Source of the DNA: Arenimonas donghaensis DSM 18148 = HO3-R19
GTDB lineage: Bacteria > Pseudomonadota > Gammaproteobacteria > Xanthomonadales > Xanthomonadaceae
Assembly (NCBI RefSeq): GCF_000743535.1
Contig: NZ_AVCJ01000009.1
Span: 1-33,302 of the forward strand
Reading direction: 5' to 3'
DNA: 33,302 nt
The first letter of the stretch is position 1, and every line of letters starts with the position of its first letter. Below are positions 17,499 through 26,895 of the stretch, in pieces. A program made the position numbers and the translations under genes. A model generated the notes under the pieces. It ran no database searches and had not been told where the DNA came from. It saw only the letters and a program-made list of their open reading frames with translations.

Positions 17499-18578
17499 TC
17501 AGGCGTCCAGGACGGCCAGGATGGCTTCGTCGGCGACGTCGTCCACCACCTCGGCCTGGCCGATGCCGCGCCAAAGCACCAGGCGCAGGGCGCCGGACAC
17601 CGCTTTTTTGTCCAGTCGCATGCGGGCCAGCAAGGCTTGGGGCCCGAGGCCGGCGGGAATCGCTACGGGCAAACCCAGGCGCTCGAGCAGGGCCGCCAGG
17701 CGAGCGGCATCGGGCCAGGGCGCACGGCCGAGTTCAGATGACAGCCGCGCCGCCAGCACCATGCCGACCGCCACGGCTTCGCCGTGCAGCAGGCCGCCAT
17801 AACCCTGTTCGGTTTCGATGGCGTGGCCGAAGGTATGGCCCAGGTTGAGCAGCATGCGTTCGCCCTGTTCGGTTTCGTCCCGGGCCACGATGCCGGCCTT
17901 GTGCTCGCAGCAGCGTGCGATTGCCTCGGCCAGCACCTCCGGCTCCCGGGCCAGCAGCGCCTCGGCCCGGTCCTCGAGCCAGGCGAAAAAACCGGCGTCG
18001 CCCAGGGCGCCATACTTCACCACTTCAGCCAGGCCGGCGCGCAGTTCGCGTTCGGGCAAGGTGTCGAGCGTCGCGACGTCGGCCAGCACCGCCGCCGGCT
18101 GGTGGAAGGCACCGACCAGGTTTTTTCCTTCCGGCAGGTCCACGGCAGTCTTGCCGCCGACGGCGCTGTCCACCATCGCCAGCAACGTGGTGGGCAGTTG
18201 CACGAAGCGCACGCCGCGCATCCAGCAGGCCGCGGCGAACCCGGCCAGGTCGCCGACCACGCCGCCGCCCAGGGCCAGCACGGTAACGTCGCGGCTGGCA
18301 CCCATGCCGGCGAGCACGGTCATGACTTCGCCGAAGCGGGCCAGGGTCTTTTCCTGCTCCCCGGGTGGCAACACCCAGGATTGCACCTGCTTTTCGACCA
18401 ACGCCGCCTGCACCCTGGCCAGGTAGTGCGGGGCGACGTTGGCGTCGGTCAGCACGAGTGCGTGCCGGCCGGGCACCAGGGCGAGCAGCCTCGCGGCTTC
18501 GTCGAGCAGGCCACGACCGATGTGGATCCGGTAGCGCCGCGCACCCAGGGCGACGTCAACCTGGCGACGTTCGATCAT
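17499..18578 (-). CDS. aroB: 3-dehydroquinate synthase
   Basis: Second step of the shikimate pathway: cyclises DAHP to 3-dehydroquinate, NAD- and zinc-dependent, cytoplasmic. It has 359 residues, the usual length. Diagnostic segments are [37 protein letters not shown] and NLVGAFHQP, then the zinc-site regions [22 protein letters not shown] and [11 protein letters not shown]. The ATG at 18578 gives [20 protein letters not shown] and overlaps the aroK stop by 4 bp (ATGA). A longer open frame reaching 19250 is only the shadow of aroK in another frame. Confidence 0.97.
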   Translation of the reverse strand: MIERRQVDVALGARRYRIHIGRGLLDEAARLLALVPGRHALVLTDANVAPHYLARVQAALVEKQVQSWVLPPGEQEKTLARFGEVMTVLAGMGASRDVTVLALGGGVVGDLAGFAAACWMRGVRFVQLPTTLLAMVDSAVGGKTAVDLPEGKNLVGAFHQPAAVLADVATLDTLPERELRAGLAEVVKYGALGDAGFFAWLEDRAEALLAREPEVLAEAIARCCEHKAGIVARDETEQGERMLLNLGHTFGHAIETEQGYGGLLHGEAVAVGMVLAARLSSELGRAPWPDAARLAALLERLGLPVAIPAGLGPQALLARMRLDKKAVSGALRLVLWRGIGQAEVVDDVADEAILAVLDA

Positions 18579-19114
18579 GCCGCCTCCGGGCGTTGCCACT
18601 GGCTGGCCAGCTGCGCCTGCAGTCTTTCGGCGGCGGTGGCCACGGCCAGGCCGTCGGCGTGGAAACACAGGTCGGCCAACGCGGCGTAAACCGGACCGCG
18701 CTGCGCCGCCAAGGCTTCGAGTTTTTCGCGCTTGTCGCCGCTGGCGAGCAGGGGGCGACTCCGGTCGCGCGCCAGCCGCTCGAGCTGTTGCGCCACGCTC
18801 ACCTGCAGGTAGACGACGAAGCCGCGCCCGGCCAACGCCTGCCGGTTGGCCGGATCGAGCACGGCGCCGCCGCCGGTGGCCACGACCTGGTCGCGGCCTT
18901 GCATCACGTCGGCGATCAGTGCCGCCTCGCGGGCGCGGAACCCCGGCTCGCCTTCGAGTTCGAAAATGGTCGGCACCGTGGCGCCGGTGCGCATCTCGAG
19001 CGCGTGGTCGCAGTCCACGAACGCGAGGCCGAGGCGCTCGGCCAGCTTCTTTCCGATGGAGGTCTTGCCCGCGCCCATGGGGCCGACGAGCACGAGGTTT
19101 GGTGCGGGGTTCAT
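18575..19114 (-). CDS. aroK: Shikimate kinase
   Basis: Phosphorylates shikimate at the 3-hydroxyl with ATP in the chorismate pathway; 179 residues. The Walker A loop is GPMGAGKTS near residue 13. The shikimate-binding Asp is in [13 protein letters not shown], the Gly-rich TGGGAVL follows, and the lid region holds ARDRSRPLL. The ATG at 19114 ([16 protein letters not shown]) fits the family; an upstream ATG at 19132 would add six residues. A TAGCAT at 19123-19128 lies 8 nt upstream of the chosen ATG. The gene is translationally coupled to aroB and divergent from the epimerase-like gene. Confidence 0.96.
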   Translation of the reverse strand: MNPAPNLVLVGPMGAGKTSIGKKLAERLGLAFVDCDHALEMRTGATVPTIFELEGEPGFRAREAALIADVMQGRDQVVATGGGAVLDPANRQALAGRGFVVYLQVSVAQQLERLARDRSRPLLASGDKREKLEALAAQRGPVYAALADLCFHADGLAVATAAERLQAQLASQWQRPEAA

Positions 19115-19177
19115 GGGACGCGATGCTAGCATCCGGCGCGTCGACGACCGCGTGTCGTCGCTGGCCAGGGAGCGGTG

Positions 19178-20005
19178 ATGGCAGGGGAATCAGGGCAGGG
19201 TCCGGTGGTGGTGGCCGGCGCCGGCGACGTCGGCGGCCGACTGGCCGCATGCCTGGCCCGCGATGGCGTCGAAGTGCTGGCCCTGCGCCGGCGCCCGCCG
19301 CAGGGCCTGGCGGATGGCGTTACGGGCATCCAGGCGGACCTGGCCACCGGCGCCGGGCTGTCGGCGTTGCCGCGGCAGCCGTCGGCGCTGGTGTTTTGCG
19401 CGGCGCCCGACCAGCGCGACGAAACCGCCTATCGCGCGCTCTACGTCGATGGCCTGTCGCGCCTGCTGGCGGCCTGCGATGCGCCACGGGTGGTGTTCGT
19501 TTCCTCCACCGCCGTTTACGGCGAACACCGCGGTGAATGGGTGGACGAATCGACGCCTGCCAACCCGGTGGCCTTCAACGGACGCGTGCTCCGGCAGGCC
19601 GAACGCCTGCTCGAGGGGCGGCGCGGCGCGACCTGCCTGCGGCTTTCCGGCCTGTACGGTCCCGGGCGGACGTCGCTGTTGCGAAGGGCCTTCACCGGCG
19701 AGCCCGGCAGCCGTCGCTGGGGCAACCGCATCCACGTCCAGGACGCCGCCACCGCGCTGGCGCACCTGCTGGCGCTGCCGGCGCCGGCACCGCTGTACCT
19801 GGGCAGCGACAACCTGCCGGCGCTTGATACCGAGGTCCTGGCCTGGCTGCGCGAACAGGCCGGGCAGTTGCCGGTCGCCGCGCCTTCGCAAGGACCGGTG
19901 CAAGGGCGCCGCGTCCGCAACGAAGCGCTGCGCGCGACGGGGTGGACGCCTGCTTTTCCCGACTACCGGGCGGGTTACGGGCCCTTAATAGGACCGGGGG
20001 TATAG
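19178..20005 (+). CDS. NAD-dependent epimerase/dehydratase-like SDR protein (YeeZ type)
   Basis: Extended short-chain dehydrogenase of 275 residues, cytoplasmic. The nucleotide-binding motif is [11 protein letters not shown] near residue 14, in the GxGxxG form. Further SDR segments are [15 protein letters not shown] with the Ser-Thr part of the catalytic set. The usual YxxxK catalytic pair is not obvious: the matching place reads [10 protein letters not shown], so catalysis may be altered or absent. This resembles E. coli YeeZ, whose substrate is unknown. The start ATG 19178 has AGGGAG upstream; a GTG directly before it is also in frame. It is divergent from aroK; the dodecin promoter overlaps its stop codon. 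Confidence 0.75.
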   Translation: MAGESGQGPVVVAGAGDVGGRLAACLARDGVEVLALRRRPPQGLADGVTGIQADLATGAGLSALPRQPSALVFCAAPDQRDETAYRALYVDGLSRLLAACDAPRVVFVSSTAVYGEHRGEWVDESTPANPVAFNGRVLRQAERLLEGRRGATCLRLSGLYGPGRTSLLRRAFTGEPGSRRWGNRIHVQDAATALAHLLALPAPAPLYLGSDNLPALDTEVLAWLREQAGQLPVAAPSQGPVQGRRVRNEALRATGWTPAFPDYRAGYGPLIGPGV

Positions 20006-20006
20006 T
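20001..20006 (+). promoter_or_regulatory. Candidate -10 box of dodecin
   Basis: TATAGT overlaps the stop codon of the epimerase-like gene and would give a leader of about 45 nt before the dodecin ATG. No good -35 at standard spacing was found. Confidence 0.4.
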
Positions 20007-20056
20007 CGTCGCGGCCTTATCAGGGCGTTTCACTCACCATCTTGAGGAGAAGCACC

Positions 20057-20263
20057 ATGGGTACCGTCACGAAAGTCATCGAAGTGTCCTCGTCCTCGAC
20101 CAAGAGCGTCGAGGATGCCGTCCAGGCCGGCCTGAAGAAGGTCGCCAGCTCCGTCAAAGGCATCAAGGGCGCCTGGGTGAACGAGATCAAGGTCGTCACC
20201 GGCGACGACGGCAGCATCACCGAGTGGCGCGTGAACATGCGCGTGAGTTTCGTGGTCAGCTGA
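20057..20263 (+). CDS. Dodecin (flavin-binding dodecamer)
   Basis: Small cytoplasmic protein of 68 residues that in this family assembles into hollow dodecamers storing or protecting flavins, and in some bacteria also coenzyme A. The sequence runs MGTVTKVIEVSSSSTKSVED, then a long helix (AVQAGLKKVASSV), then GAWVNEIKVV and [14 protein letters not shown], the beta-alpha-beta-beta dodecin fold. Trp40 occupies the position of the flavin-stacking Trp; Trp57 lies in the last strand. ATG 20057 has GAGGAGA (20044-20050) upstream, so the in-frame codon at 20042 is rejected. The 3' end overlaps the convergent glycerate kinase-like gene by 8 bp. Confidence 0.95.
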   Translation: MGTVTKVIEVSSSSTKSVEDAVQAGLKKVASSVKGIKGAWVNEIKVVTGDDGSITEWRVNMRVSFVVS

Positions 20264-21071
20264 GCGGACGCCGGTCCGCGTCCAGGCCGATCACCTGATC
20301 GGCGATCGCCGGCAGCGCGCGCAGCGCCTGCCGGCTGGTCCGTTCGAAAAACAGCACGAAACGTTCGACCTGCGCGCGCGACATCGCCGTCCGCCCGGGG
20401 TTGGCCGCCTGCAGGGTGCATTCCTGCTGCCAGCGCCATTGCGGCACGACCTCGAACCCCGGGCCACGCAGCCAGGTCAACCGGTCGATGCGTTCCCAGG
20501 CCGGGGCGTACGCGCCAAGCGCCTGGTTGCAATAACGACGCCATGTGCCGTGCGGATCCTCGTCGCGTTCGAGGGCATTGACGGGCGTCGCCAGCGCGGC
20601 CTCGTCTTCCGGCGGTACCTTGTGGAACCAGCCCTCGAACACCACCAGCCGCGCACCCGCCGGCGAACGCGGCCAGCGCGAAGGCGGCAGCCGGCGGTCG
20701 CCGATCTTGTCGAAACGTGGCAGCGCCACCCGCTGGCCGGCGCGCAAGCCGTCCAGGGTGTCCAGCAGCAGGCCAATGTCGTGGCTGCCGGGCGGCCCCC
20801 GGGTGGCGAGCAGGGGATGCACCTGGCGGGCCAGGCGCTGGCGTTCGCGCCGGCCCAGGTAGAAGTCGTCGATCGACAGCACCACCACCGGCAGGCCGCG
20901 CCGCCGGGCCATGGCCGCGATGTCGGCGGCCAGCGTGGACTTGCCGGTGCCCTGCAGGCCGGTAAGGCCCAGCACCGGCACGCGGCCGGGAAGCGCAAGG
21001 CCCTCGGCCAGGCGGGCGGCAATGAAGTCGGCGTGATGGTGGCCGCCGGCGGGCTGGGATGGGGGGCTCAT
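20256..21071 (-). CDS. D-glycerate 3-kinase-like P-loop kinase (plant GLYK / yeast Tda10 type)
   Basis: Cytoplasmic P-loop kinase of 271 residues. Walker A is [14 protein letters not shown] near residue 37. The segment [20 protein letters not shown] is the family hallmark shared with plant glycerate 3-kinase and uridine kinase-like proteins. Other conserved parts are [24 protein letters not shown] and [12 protein letters not shown]. The likely reaction is D-glycerate to 3-phosphoglycerate, but close homologues have uncertain substrates. Next to dodecin and pdxH there is no glycerate pathway gene to support it. ATG 21071 has TATTGT 7 nt upstream and no Shine-Dalgarno. The 3' end overlaps dodecin tail to tail. 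Confidence 0.82.
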   Translation of the reverse strand: MSPPSQPAGGHHHADFIAARLAEGLALPGRVPVLGLTGLQGTGKSTLAADIAAMARRRGLPVVVLSIDDFYLGRRERQRLARQVHPLLATRGPPGSHDIGLLLDTLDGLRAGQRVALPRFDKIGDRRLPPSRWPRSPAGARLVVFEGWFHKVPPEDEAALATPVNALERDEDPHGTWRRYCNQALGAYAPAWERIDRLTWLRGPGFEVVPQWRWQQECTLQAANPGRTAMSRAQVERFVLFFERTSRQALRALPAIADQVIGLDADRRPLS

Positions 21072-21078
21072 CGGCGCG

Positions 21079-21084
21079 ACAATA
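21079..21084 (-). promoter_or_regulatory. Candidate -10 box of the glycerate kinase-like gene
   Basis: TATTGT on the minus strand ends 7 nt before the ATG at 21071, suggesting a leaderless message. It lies in the 35-bp divergent gap to pdxH. Confidence 0.4.
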
Positions 21085-21106
21085 CGCCAAGCCCGAGGAA
21101 CCCACG

Positions 21107-21724
21107 ATGACCGAAGCGAAACAAACCGCGACCGATCCGCTGCTGGCCGAAGCCATGGCCACGTTCACCGATTTGCTGGCGCAGGCCCGGGAAGCGGGCG
21201 ACCCCGAACCCACGGCCATGACCCTGGCCACCGCGGACGAGCAGGGCCGGCCTTCGGCGCGCACGGTGCTGCTCAAGGCCTTCGACGAACGCGGCTTCGT
21301 CTTCTACACCAACTTCGACAGCCGCAAGGGCCAGCAACTGACGCACAACCCGAATGCGGCGCTGCTGCTGTTGTGGAAGACCCTGCGTGAACAGGTGCAG
21401 GTGAAGGTCGAAGGCACGGTCGAGCCGGTCAGCCTGGCCGAAGCCGACGCCTATTTCGCCAGTCGCCCGCGTCCCAGCCAGATCGGCGCCTGGGCGTCCC
21501 TGCAGTCGCAGACCCTGCCATCGCGGGACACCTTCGAAGCGCGGGTCGCGGCCTTCGAGAAGAAGTTCGAAGGCGGCGACGTGCCGCGCCCTCCGCATTG
21601 GTCGGGCTTCCGGGTCGTGCCCGAGCGCATCGAGTTCTGGTACGGCGCCCGCTACCGGCTGCACGACCGCCACCATTACGAACGCATCGGCGAATCGTGG
21701 ACCAAGCGGTTGCTGTATCCGTGA
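21107..21724 (+). CDS. pdxH: Pyridoxamine 5'-phosphate oxidase
   Basis: FMN-dependent oxidase that makes pyridoxal 5'-phosphate from pyridoxine or pyridoxamine phosphate; 205 residues, cytoplasmic. Family segments: [35 protein letters not shown] for FMN phosphate contacts, [17 protein letters not shown], and the C-terminal [19 protein letters not shown] with WTKRLLYP at the end. ATG 21107 is preceded by GAGGAA (21095-21100); a longer open frame from 21059 is rejected on that basis. The stop overlaps the GTG of the next gene (GTGA), so the two are probably translated together. Confidence 0.96.
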   Translation: MTEAKQTATDPLLAEAMATFTDLLAQAREAGDPEPTAMTLATADEQGRPSARTVLLKAFDERGFVFYTNFDSRKGQQLTHNPNAALLLLWKTLREQVQVKVEGTVEPVSLAEADAYFASRPRPSQIGAWASLQSQTLPSRDTFEARVAAFEKKFEGGDVPRPPHWSGFRVVPERIEFWYGARYRLHDRHHYERIGESWTKRLLYP

Positions 21725-22539
21725 CGGCCGCACGCGCCAGCCAGGGGCCGCGCCGCATCGTCTGCCTCACCGAAGAACCGACCGAGGTGCTGTACGCCCT
21801 GGGCGAACAGGACCGGATCGTCGGCATCAGCGGGTTCACCGTGAGGCCGGCGCGGGCGCGCAAGGAAAAACCCAAGGTCAGCGCCTTCACCAGCGCCAAG
21901 GTCGGCGAGATCCTGAAGCTCGAACCCGACCTGGTCATCGGTTTCTCCGACATCCAGGCCGACATCGCCGCCGAACTGATCCGCCAGGGTGTCGAGGTCT
22001 GGATCAGCAACCATCGCAGCGTCGAAGGCATCGTTGACTACGTGCGCCGCCTGGGTGCGATGGTCGGTGTCGCGGACGCCGCCCGGGCCTATGCCGACAG
22101 GCTGCAGGCGGGCCTGGACGAGGTGGCGGCGCGTTCGGCCAGGCTGCCGCGCCGGCCGAAGGTGTATTTCGAGGAATGGGACGAGCCGCGCATCAGCGGC
22201 ATCCGCTGGGTCGCCGAGCTCGTGCGCATCGCCGGTGGCGACGACATCTTCCCCGAGCTGGCCGCACAGTCACTGGCCAGGCACCGCATCCTCGCCGACG
22301 ACGATCAGATCATCGCCCGCGCGCCCGACATCGTCTTCGGTTCGTGGTGCGGCAAGAAGTTCCAGCCGGGCAAGGTCCGCGAACGGTCCGGCTGGGCCGC
22401 CGTGCCCGCCGTGCGCGACGGCCAGCTGCACGAAATCGAATCCCCGCTGATCCTCCAGCCCGGTCCCGCCGCGCTCACCGACGGCCTTGCCGAACTGACG
22501 CGCCATATCCACGCCTGGGCGCATCAGCAACCGTCCTAG
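21721..22539 (+). CDS. Cobalamin-binding / BtuF-like substrate-binding-fold protein, no signal peptide seen
   Basis: Protein of 272 residues with the type III helical-backbone metal-receptor fold seen in BtuF and FhuD. It opens with [20 protein letters not shown] and DRIVGISGF, then [40 protein letters not shown] and [15 protein letters not shown], typical of proteins annotated as cobalamin-binding. Unlike true periplasmic receptors, the GTG start (21721) leaves no hydrophobic signal segment. The in-frame extension to 21598 lies within pdxH, is Arg/Pro-rich and is not a signal. No ABC permease or ATPase is adjacent. Coupling to pdxH may hint at a cytoplasmic cofactor role; this is inference. 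Confidence 0.78.
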   Translation: MTAARASQGPRRIVCLTEEPTEVLYALGEQDRIVGISGFTVRPARARKEKPKVSAFTSAKVGEILKLEPDLVIGFSDIQADIAAELIRQGVEVWISNHRSVEGIVDYVRRLGAMVGVADAARAYADRLQAGLDEVAARSARLPRRPKVYFEEWDEPRISGIRWVAELVRIAGGDDIFPELAAQSLARHRILADDDQIIARAPDIVFGSWCGKKFQPGKVRERSGWAAVPAVRDGQLHEIESPLILQPGPAALTDGLAELTRHIHAWAHQQPS

Positions 22540-22570
22540 CCAGCGGCGACGGTGGGACAGGCACCCGGGA

Positions 22571-23599
22571 TTACCGCGGCGAGGCGCCTTCTCCGGCGAG
22601 CGCCGAGACGCCCAGGGCGGCGAGCAGGGTGGTCATCTGGCCGGCCTGGGTGGCCTGGTCGCTGGAGGCATTGCCCTGTTGCGCGCGTTTCGCGACGCCC
22701 TGGGCGATGGCGGCGAGGCGGAAGAAGCTGAAGGCGAGCACGAAAGGCCAATCCGCCGGCAGCGGCTGGCCGCTGAGCGCGCAGTAGCGTTCGAGCAGCG
22801 CGCTTTCCTCGGGGATGCCCAGCGCCGTGCGGTCCATGCCGGCCAGGCCGGGGATGGCCGGGTTGCGCGGCAGCCGCAGCGCCATGCAGAAATAGCCCAG
22901 GTCGGCCAGCGGATGGCCCAGGGTGCTCAGCTCCCAGTCCACCACCGCCAGCACCCGCGCTGCATCGGGCGCGAACATCAGGTTGTCGATGCGGAAATCA
23001 CCGTGCACCAGCGCCACGCGGCCATCGTCGGCCGGGCAGCGTTCGGCCAGGGCGGCGGCGAGCGTGTCCATGTCCGGGATCGATTGGGTCTCGCTGGCGC
23101 GGTATTGCTCGGTCCAACGGTGGATCTGGCGGGCGAAATAATTACCGGGCTTGCCGTAGTCGCCCAGGCCGATCGCGGCCGGATCCAGGGCATGCAGCGC
23201 AGCCAGCGTGTCGATGATGGCGTCGTAGTGCGCGCTGCGCGCGGCCGGATCCATGCCGGGCAGCGACGGGTCCCAGTGCACCACGCCGGGCACGTAGGCC
23301 ATCAGGTAGAAGACCGAGCCGATCACCGAGGTGTCTTCGCACAGGTGCTGCGGCTCGGCCACCGGCACCGGCCCGCCATGCAGGGCGCGAAGCACCCGAT
23401 ACTCGCGGTCGACCGCATGGGCCGACGGCAGCAGCTTGCCCGAGGGCTTGCGCCGCAGTACGTACTGGCCACTCGCCGCCTCGACCAGGTAGGTCGGGTT
23501 CGACTGTCCGCCCTTGAACTTCGTCGCCACCAGCGGCCCCTGGAACCCCGTCACCTGCGTCTCGAGATAACGCGCCAGCGGCTCGGTTGGTAGTTGCAT
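22571..23599 (-). CDS. Aminoglycoside-phosphotransferase-fold kinase, ACAD10/11 or LvaA type
   Basis: Cytoplasmic protein of 342 residues with the choline/aminoglycoside kinase fold. An N-lobe (FKGGQSNPTYLV, then YVLRRKP with the ATP-binding Lys) leads into a C-lobe with the catalytic loop VHGDFRIDNLMF (Asp201, Asn206) and the metal-binding DWELSTLGHP (Asp221). All kinase residues are present, so it should be active. This subfamily is fused to an acyl-CoA dehydrogenase in animal ACAD10/ACAD11 and is encoded separately as LvaA in Pseudomonas levulinate catabolism, where it phosphorylates the 4-hydroxyl of an acyl-CoA. Here an ACAD gene ends 13 bp upstream, which strongly supports this class over antibiotic resistance. 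It is the last gene of the run. Confidence 0.85.
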   Translation of the reverse strand: MQLPTEPLARYLETQVTGFQGPLVATKFKGGQSNPTYLVEAASGQYVLRRKPSGKLLPSAHAVDREYRVLRALHGGPVPVAEPQHLCEDTSVIGSVFYLMAYVPGVVHWDPSLPGMDPAARSAHYDAIIDTLAALHALDPAAIGLGDYGKPGNYFARQIHRWTEQYRASETQSIPDMDTLAAALAERCPADDGRVALVHGDFRIDNLMFAPDAARVLAVVDWELSTLGHPLADLGYFCMALRLPRNPAIPGLAGMDRTALGIPEESALLERYCALSGQPLPADWPFVLAFSFFRLAAIAQGVAKRAQQGNASSDQATQAGQMTTLLAALGVSALAGEGASPR

Positions 23600-23612
23600 G
23601 TCGTGCTGTTTC

Positions 23613-24881
<1,269 letters not shown>

Positions 24882-24888
24882 GCGGGGC

Positions 24889-25572
24889 TCAGTAGTAGGT
24901 CCAGAGTTCGCGCTGGCCGTGCAGGTGCGGCAGGGCGTTCCAGCTGCCCAGCCGCAGTCGCGAACCGTGCGGATGGAATTCGCTCACGGCGCTGTTTCGC
25001 AGCGACAGGTTCAGGTCGACCGCGCGCTCGACCGGCACGTCCAGCGCCATCTGCGCCAGCCGGGAAATCACCCCGCCCGAGCTGAGCACCAGCACTTCGC
25101 CGTCGCCGGCCAGCGCCTGCAGCCGTTGCCCGGCCTCGTGCACGCGCTGGCCGAACGCATTCCAGGTTTCCGGCATGCCCGGCAATTCATCGCGCGCCCA
25201 GGCCAGCAGCGCGGCCTGCAGCATGGCGCCCACGTCACGCGGCTGGCCGCTCTTGCTGGCCAGCACCACCGGGCTGTCGGCATGGCGGCCGACGAAGGCG
25301 CCGAAGACGGCTTCGTGGTCGAATTCGGCGAAGCCCGGGTCGGCCACCGGCTCGGGAAGCGCCAGGCCGCGCTCGGCGAAGGCTTCATGCACGCCCTGGG
25401 CGGTCTGCGCGTGCCGGCGCATGCCACCGACGACCACGGCCTGGAAGCGGTGTCCGCCCTGGGCCAGCCAGTCGCCCAGGCGGCGCGACTGTTCCTGGCC
25501 GCGTTCGGACAGTTGGTCGTAGTCGGCGGCGCCGAAGCTCGCCTGGCCATGGCGAACCAGCAGCAGGCTCAC
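24889..25572 (-). CDS. Histidine phosphatase (phosphoglycerate mutase-like) family protein
   Basis: Branch of the histidine phosphatase superfamily, 227 residues, cytoplasmic. The catalytic motif is [12 protein letters not shown] at the N-terminus, with the nucleophilic His and the following Arg/Gln-type positions present. The second catalytic His is probably in [16 protein letters not shown] or the nearby region; the usual VSHGG form is replaced by LSSGG, so the partner His is not obvious and activity could be reduced. The start is GTG at 25572, overlapping the DUF4426 stop (GTGA). It precedes the ACAD and kinase genes closely, so a role with phosphorylated acyl-CoA intermediates is possible but unproven. 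Confidence 0.8.
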   Translation of the reverse strand: MSLLLVRHGQASFGAADYDQLSERGQEQSRRLGDWLAQGGHRFQAVVVGGMRRHAQTAQGVHEAFAERGLALPEPVADPGFAEFDHEAVFGAFVGRHADSPVVLASKSGQPRDVGAMLQAALLAWARDELPGMPETWNAFGQRVHEAGQRLQALAGDGEVLVLSSGGVISRLAQMALDVPVERAVDLNLSLRNSAVSEFHPHGSRLRLGSWNALPHLHGQRELWTYY

Positions 25573-26000
25573 TGGGGGAAGAACGCCTGTTCGAAGGTCG
25601 CCTTCATCGGCGCCTGGCCCTCGACCGTGACCGTCAGGTCGAAGCGCAGCGTGTCCTGCGCGTTGATCCGGGCCTGGCCGAGGTAATAGAGCGCGTCGCC
25701 GTCGCGCACTTCGCGCATGCGCACGTCCATGCGCTGGCCGGCGAGGTTGGTCGCCACCGCGTCCACCGTCGCCGGCACCGCGACGTCGGCGCCGGGTTCG
25801 CCGCGGCGCACCGAGACATTGAGCAGGGCGCGGTTGGCGGAGCGGGTGATGCCGTACTGGCGCGCGACGTCGGGCGTCAGCGTGGTGCTGGGCAGCGCAT
25901 TGAAATAAACGCGCAATTCGCCGACGCGCATCGAACCGGCGCCGGCCGGGTGGGCCAGGGTCACGAGCAGGGCGGCGGTGAGCCAGGGGATCAGGCGCAT
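25569..26000 (-). CDS. DUF4426 domain protein, secreted
   Basis: Protein of 143 residues with a signal peptide (MRLIPWLTAALLVTLAHPAGA) and a mature beta-rich domain: VGELRVYFNALPSTTLTPDV, QYGITRSANRALLNVSVRR, MREVRDGDALYYLG and the C-terminal [14 protein letters not shown]4426 has no known function; in Pseudomonas it lies near proC, metX and metW. Here it follows proC by 47 bp, with AAGGAGA before ATG 26000. Its stop is coupled to the histidine phosphatase GTG, tying a periplasmic protein to a cytoplasmic operon. Confidence 0.85.
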   Translation of the reverse strand: MRLIPWLTAALLVTLAHPAGAGSMRVGELRVYFNALPSTTLTPDVARQYGITRSANRALLNVSVRRGEPGADVAVPATVDAVATNLAGQRMDVRMREVRDGDALYYLGQARINAQDTLRFDLTVTVEGQAPMKATFEQAFFPQ

Positions 26001-26027
26001 GGTCGGTCTCCTTCCAGGCAGTGGCTC

Positions 26028-26033
26028 ATCATA
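26028..26033 (-). promoter_or_regulatory. Candidate -10 box before DUF4426
   Basis: TATGAT on the minus strand in the 47-bp gap after proC would give a leader of about 20 nt that includes AAGGAGA. It could start a separate transcript of DUF4426, phosphatase, ACAD and kinase genes. No -35 consensus is seen, so this is weak. Confidence 0.3.
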
Positions 26034-26047
26034 TCCCCGCGGGCGGC

Positions 26048-26866
26048 TCAGGAGCCTTCGGACAGTTCGCGGCCGCGCCGTGCGGCGGCGGCAACGGCTT
26101 CATCGACCAGGCGACGCAGGCCATTGGCTTCGAAACTTTCGATCGCTGCCTGGGTGGTGCCGCCGGGCGACGTGACCCGTTTGCGCAGGGTGGCGGCGTC
26201 GTCGCCGGTCTCGACCAGCATGCGCGCGGCGCCCAGCAGGGTCTGGTTGGCCAGGTCGCGCGCGGTGTCGGCGGCCAGGCCCTGGGCCACGCCGGCCGCC
26301 TGCAGCGCTTCGGCGAGCAGGAAGACGTAGGCCGGCCCGCTGCCGGAAACGGCGGTGACCGCGTCCATCTGCGCCTCGTCCGGGATCCAGGCGGCCAGGC
26401 CGACGGCCGACATCAGCGATCCGGCCAGCTCGCGGCCGGCTTCGGTGACGCGCGGGTTCGCGTACAGGCCGGTGGCGCCCGCGCCCAGCAGCGACGGCGT
26501 ATTGGGCATGGTGCGGACCACGGCCTGGTCGCCGCCCAGCCATTGGTCTATCTGGCCGGCGGTGACGCCGGCGGCGATCGAGACCACCAGCGGTCGGGTC
26601 TCGGCCGCCAGCGTCGCCAGCTCGCCGCAGACGGTGCGCATCACCTGCGGTTTCACCGACAACACCCAGGTGGTGGCGCCCCGGGCGGCTTCGCTGGCGG
26701 TGGCGTGCACGCCGACGCCGAAGTCCGCGGCGAGCGCCTCGCGCAGGGCCGCCTGGGGTTCGGCGACCTGGATCGATGCCGCCGGCCGGCCGCGCGCGAC
26801 CAGGCCGCCGATGAGGCTGCGGGCCATGTTGCCGCCGCCGATGAAGGCCAGGATGTCTCGGGTCAT
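26048..26866 (-). CDS. proC: Pyrroline-5-carboxylate reductase
   Basis: Last step of proline synthesis: reduces pyrroline-5-carboxylate with NAD(P)H, in the cytoplasm; 272 residues. The N-terminal Rossmann motif is FIGGGNMARSLIGGL. Further hallmarks are WVLSVKPQVM, RTMPNTPSLLGAGATGLYAN, AVSGSGPAYVFLLAEAL and SPGGTTQAAIESFEANG in the C-terminal helical domain. ATG 26866 has AAGGAG upstream at good spacing. It lies 29 bp after yggS, the usual pairing in gammaproteobacteria. The yggT gene that often follows proC is absent here. Confidence 0.96.
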   Translation of the reverse strand: MTRDILAFIGGGNMARSLIGGLVARGRPAASIQVAEPQAALREALAADFGVGVHATASEAARGATTWVLSVKPQVMRTVCGELATLAAETRPLVVSIAAGVTAGQIDQWLGGDQAVVRTMPNTPSLLGAGATGLYANPRVTEAGRELAGSLMSAVGLAAWIPDEAQMDAVTAVSGSGPAYVFLLAEALQAAGVAQGLAADTARDLANQTLLGAARMLVETGDDAATLRKRVTSPGGTTQAAIESFEANGLRRLVDEAVAAAARRGRELSEGS

Positions 26867-26895
26867 GGGTGGGCTCCTTGTCCTTGGAAAGGGGG

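Noticed and set aside
17499-19250. A 583-residue frame that would extend aroB far upstream
   Set aside because: The extra part overlaps aroK in another frame, is Arg/Pro-rich, and the true AroB N-terminus lies at 18578.
21598-21720. Extended start of the cobalamin-binding-like protein inside pdxH
   Set aside because: The extra residues are Arg/Pro-rich shadow of pdxH, while the GTG at 21721 gives a tight GTGA overlap and the expected family N-terminus.
22571-23599. Aminoglycoside resistance gene
   Set aside because: The APH fold is shared, but the subfamily and the adjacent acyl-CoA dehydrogenase point to acyl-CoA metabolism.
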